Assembly (NCBI RefSeq): GCF_963677315.1
Contig: NZ_OY781939.1
Location: 1,054,001 to 1,118,000 of the forward strand
Reading direction: 5' to 3'
Length of the DNA: 64,000 bases
From: an uncultured Sphaerochaeta sp.
Lineage (GTDB): Bacteria > Spirochaetota > Spirochaetia > Sphaerochaetales > Sphaerochaetaceae
Part shown: positions 62,421 to 64,000 of the stretch, piece after piece
Numbering within the stretch: the stretch's first letter is position 1
How the letters are laid out: each line of letters begins with the position of its first letter
Translations under genes and position numbers: made by a program
Notes under the pieces: model-generated
Told to the model about the DNA's origin: nothing
The model's input: the letters and a program-made list of their open reading frames with translations, nothing else
Database searches by the model: none

Positions 62421-63188
62421 ATGATGCAGAGACTTATCGAGACGAAAAAGGCAGCTCCTCTCTTTCAAGGATGGCATGACACCCTCTTGCGTTCGTGTAT
62501 GCAAGGTATCATGGGAGAAATCTATGTAGATGACCGAAATGAGCCTCACTCAGCTTTCGCTCTGCTTGGGGACTTCTGTCTACTCGCTGGCGAGCCATCA
62601 AGTGAACTTTTACGCTTCCAGTATGATCTTGGTAGATGGGAAACCCGGCTTCTTGTCCCGAAGGGCGAATTGTGGGAACAGGCTATCAGGGAGACCTTTG
62701 GATCCAAAGCTAAGGAATTCACCCGTTATGCTCTAAAAAAGGAAGCCTCGTTTGATAAAGCTTACCTGAGCAGCCTTGTCGATACCCTCCCACCAGCATT
62801 CCGAATCGTTGAGATAGATGAAATCCTCTACCACTTTCTCCTCTCAGAGCCTTGGTGCCGTGATCTGGTCGGACAGTTCCCCACATATGAGCGATTTCGA
62901 GACCTGGGACTGGGCTTCGTCATACTCAAGGGCACTGAAGTTGCAGCAGGAGCCTCTTCATACTGCAGGTATCACAACGGAATAGAAGTTGAAGTGGATA
63001 CAAAAACTCCTTATCGAAGGAAAGGCCTTGCGTTGGCTTGCAGTGCAAAGCTCATCCTTGCCTGTATGGAACGTGATCTTTTTCCCTCTTGGGATGCCCA
63101 CACAGAACTATCACTTCACTTGGCTGAGAGGCTTGGGTATACGTTGGACTATCCCTATCAGACATTCGAACTCACTAAGACCAAATAA
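62421..63188 (+). CDS. GNAT family N-acetyltransferase (ZmaR-like architecture)
   Basis: 255 residues. The N-terminal half (about 1-120) is specific to the PF12746-type group; the C-terminal half is the GNAT fold, with the acetyl-CoA site in TKTPYRRKGLALACSAKLI and WDAHTELSLHLAERLGY. GAGGGG precedes two in-frame ATG codons (62421, 62424). Substrate unknown; some relatives acetylate antibiotics or small amines. Confidence 0.82.
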   Translation: MMQRLIETKKAAPLFQGWHDTLLRSCMQGIMGEIYVDDRNEPHSAFALLGDFCLLAGEPSSELLRFQYDLGRWETRLLVPKGELWEQAIRETFGSKAKEFTRYALKKEASFDKAYLSSLVDTLPPAFRIVEIDEILYHFLLSEPWCRDLVGQFPTYERFRDLGLGFVILKGTEVAAGASSYCRYHNGIEVEVDTKTPYRRKGLALACSAKLILACMERDLFPSWDAHTELSLHLAERLGYTLDYPYQTFELTKTK

Positions 63189-63266
63189 CACCCAGCAAAC
63201 CTATTTCCATCTACCATGGATAATTGTCTTGTTTTACCCTTGTACCCCTCTCCAACAAACCTACAG

Positions 63267-63278
63267 TACGTTAACGCA
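63267..63278 (-). promoter_or_regulatory. Distal inverted copy of the sugar-operon half-site
   Basis: TACGTTAACGCA is the exact reverse complement of 12 bases of the proximal operator (63435-63446), 157 bases upstream of it in the gene-free stretch 63189-63474. A hairpin-like GATGAAA/TTTCATC follows at 63283-63300. Confidence 0.4.
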
Positions 63279-63394
63279 CTCAGATGAAAATCCTTTCATC
63301 CTTAAGCTAGGAAAATCATCATCTGTAAGCATGCTTTATTTATAGTTATTATTAGTATTTAGTATTGATAATTAAAGATTACCCAATAATTTTC

Positions 63395-63423
63395 TTGACT
63401 TCTATACGAAATGATTTAACAAT
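63395..63423 (+). promoter_or_regulatory. Probable promoter of the ChvE-like gene
   Basis: TTGACT (63395-63400), 17 nt, AACAAT (63418-63423), 12 bases before the operator. The -10 is weak, so activation may be needed. Confidence 0.45.
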
Positions 63424-63434
63424 AAAGAGTGTGA

Positions 63435-63452
63435 TGCGTTAACGTAAACGCA
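63435..63452. promoter_or_regulatory. LacI-like operator upstream of the ChvE-like gene
   Basis: TGCGTT-AACGTA-AACGCA: outer 6-bp arms are perfectly inverted. It starts 12 bases after the -10, so bound repressor would block transcription. A sugar-responsive LacI/ROK regulator is plausible, but none is encoded in the window. Confidence 0.55.
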
Positions 63453-63474
63453 GAAAACCTTAAGGAGGCTACAT

Positions 63475-64000
63475 ATGAAAAAGATGCTCGTAGCGGCAAT
63501 GGTTCTACTCATTGCCATGAACATGGTTTTTGCAGGAGGGGCTGCTGAAACTTCGTCAAAAGGAATGGTTGGAGTAGTCATGCCTACCAGATCAGAAGAA
63601 CGTTGGAATAAGGATGGAGCAGCCGTCAAATCTGGTTTGGAAGAACTCGGCTATGAAGTCGACCTTCAATTCTCAGACGACGACATTCCCACCCAGGTTC
63701 GTCAGATTGAAGACCTGATCACCAAGAGAGCAAAAGTACTCGTCATTGCTTCCATTGATGGATCGGCCTTGACTGATGTACTGGCAAAAGCTGCGGACGA
63801 AGGAATTCCTGTAATTGCCTATGACCGCTTGATCATGAAATCACCACACGTAGATTACTACCTGTCATTTGACAACTATGCAGTTGGCCAGCAGATGGGT
63901 GATATCCTCATTCAGGGAATGAATTTGGATAATCCTGCAAAAAAGCCCTTGTTGATCGAACTGTTTGGTGGATCACCTGACGACAACAATGCATATTTCT
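63475..64000 (+). CDS. ChvE/XylF-like ABC sugar-binding protein, partial
   Basis: First 175 residues; the 3' end is off the window. Signal peptide MKKMLVAAMVLLIAMNMVFA followed by the periplasmic-binding fold of monosaccharide receptors: VGVVMPTRSEERWNKDGAAV, KVLVIASIDGSALTDVLAKA, IPVIAYDRLI and YLSFDNYAVGQQMG. These are ChvE-type multiple-sugar receptor motifs. AAGGAGG is well placed. ATPase and permease genes presumably follow to the right. Confidence 0.92.
   Translation, partial: MKKMLVAAMVLLIAMNMVFAGGAAETSSKGMVGVVMPTRSEERWNKDGAAVKSGLEELGYEVDLQFSDDDIPTQVRQIEDLITKRAKVLVIASIDGSALTDVLAKAADEGIPVIAYDRLIMKSPHVDYYLSFDNYAVGQQMGDILIQGMNLDNPAKKPLLIELFGGSPDDNNAYF

Overview
The window reads as chromosome of a fermentative spirochaete, most likely a member of the Sphaerochaeta group. 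The evidence is indirect: moderate GC, several small signal-peptide beta-barrel proteins ending in Phe, a TRAP transporter and a ChvE-type sugar receptor, HPr kinase with HPr, sigma-54, CarD, ThyX, and no flagellar or chemotaxis genes here. The genus is an inference from gene content. There is no insertion sequence, prophage, CRISPR array or rRNA operon. Gene density is high and most operons use ATGA or TGATG overlaps.

Layout. 1-18.6 kb is almost entirely minus strand: the end of a coaE-polA-PhnP-like operon, two diverged outer-membrane barrels, then a long run consisting of a TolC/MacA/MacB-like tripartite exporter, a two-component system (NtrC-type regulator), an M3 peptidase, an RNA uracil methyltransferase and NadE, preceded by an SDR. 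18.7-24.6 kb (plus) is ftsH-hslO-rlmKL and a CpXC protein. 24.5-31.5 kb is a mosaic of a D-lactate-dehydrogenase-like enzyme, a Fic protein, a repeat-bearing barrel, LOG and YitT proteins, a sugar nucleotidyltransferase and two small unknowns around a GC-rich intergenic block. tRNA-Arg(CCG) and a GH3 glycosidase follow.

34-42 kb (plus) holds a YmdB-like protein with a degenerate active site, an RseC-like protein, lptC-lptA-lptB-rpoN, hpf (inverted), then hprK-ptsH-lexA-holA. 42-51 kb is mainly housekeeping: uvrC with a divergent SPL-like radical-SAM gene, thyX, rsmE, lplA, malQ, carD-ispD-ispF and tRNA-Leu(CAG). 51.7-64 kb is accessory: DUF4256, a cytochrome-b/ferric-reductase-like membrane protein coupled to a DOMON protein, a TRAP transporter (dctPQM) in one operon with a glycerophosphodiesterase, an arsR/ACR3 arsenite efflux pair with a clear operator, an alkyltransferase-like protein, a GNAT protein, and the start of a ChvE-like sugar-binding gene with LacI-like operator sequences.

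The most interesting signals are: a group of genes whose -10 hexamer lies 6-9 nt from the start codon with no Shine-Dalgarno sequence (apparently leaderless mRNAs); the degenerate YmdB-like protein; the DOMON/cytochrome-b pair; a Fic protein with a VbhA-like inhibitory N-terminus and an upstream dyad; and the GC-rich block at 30.45-30.55 kb.
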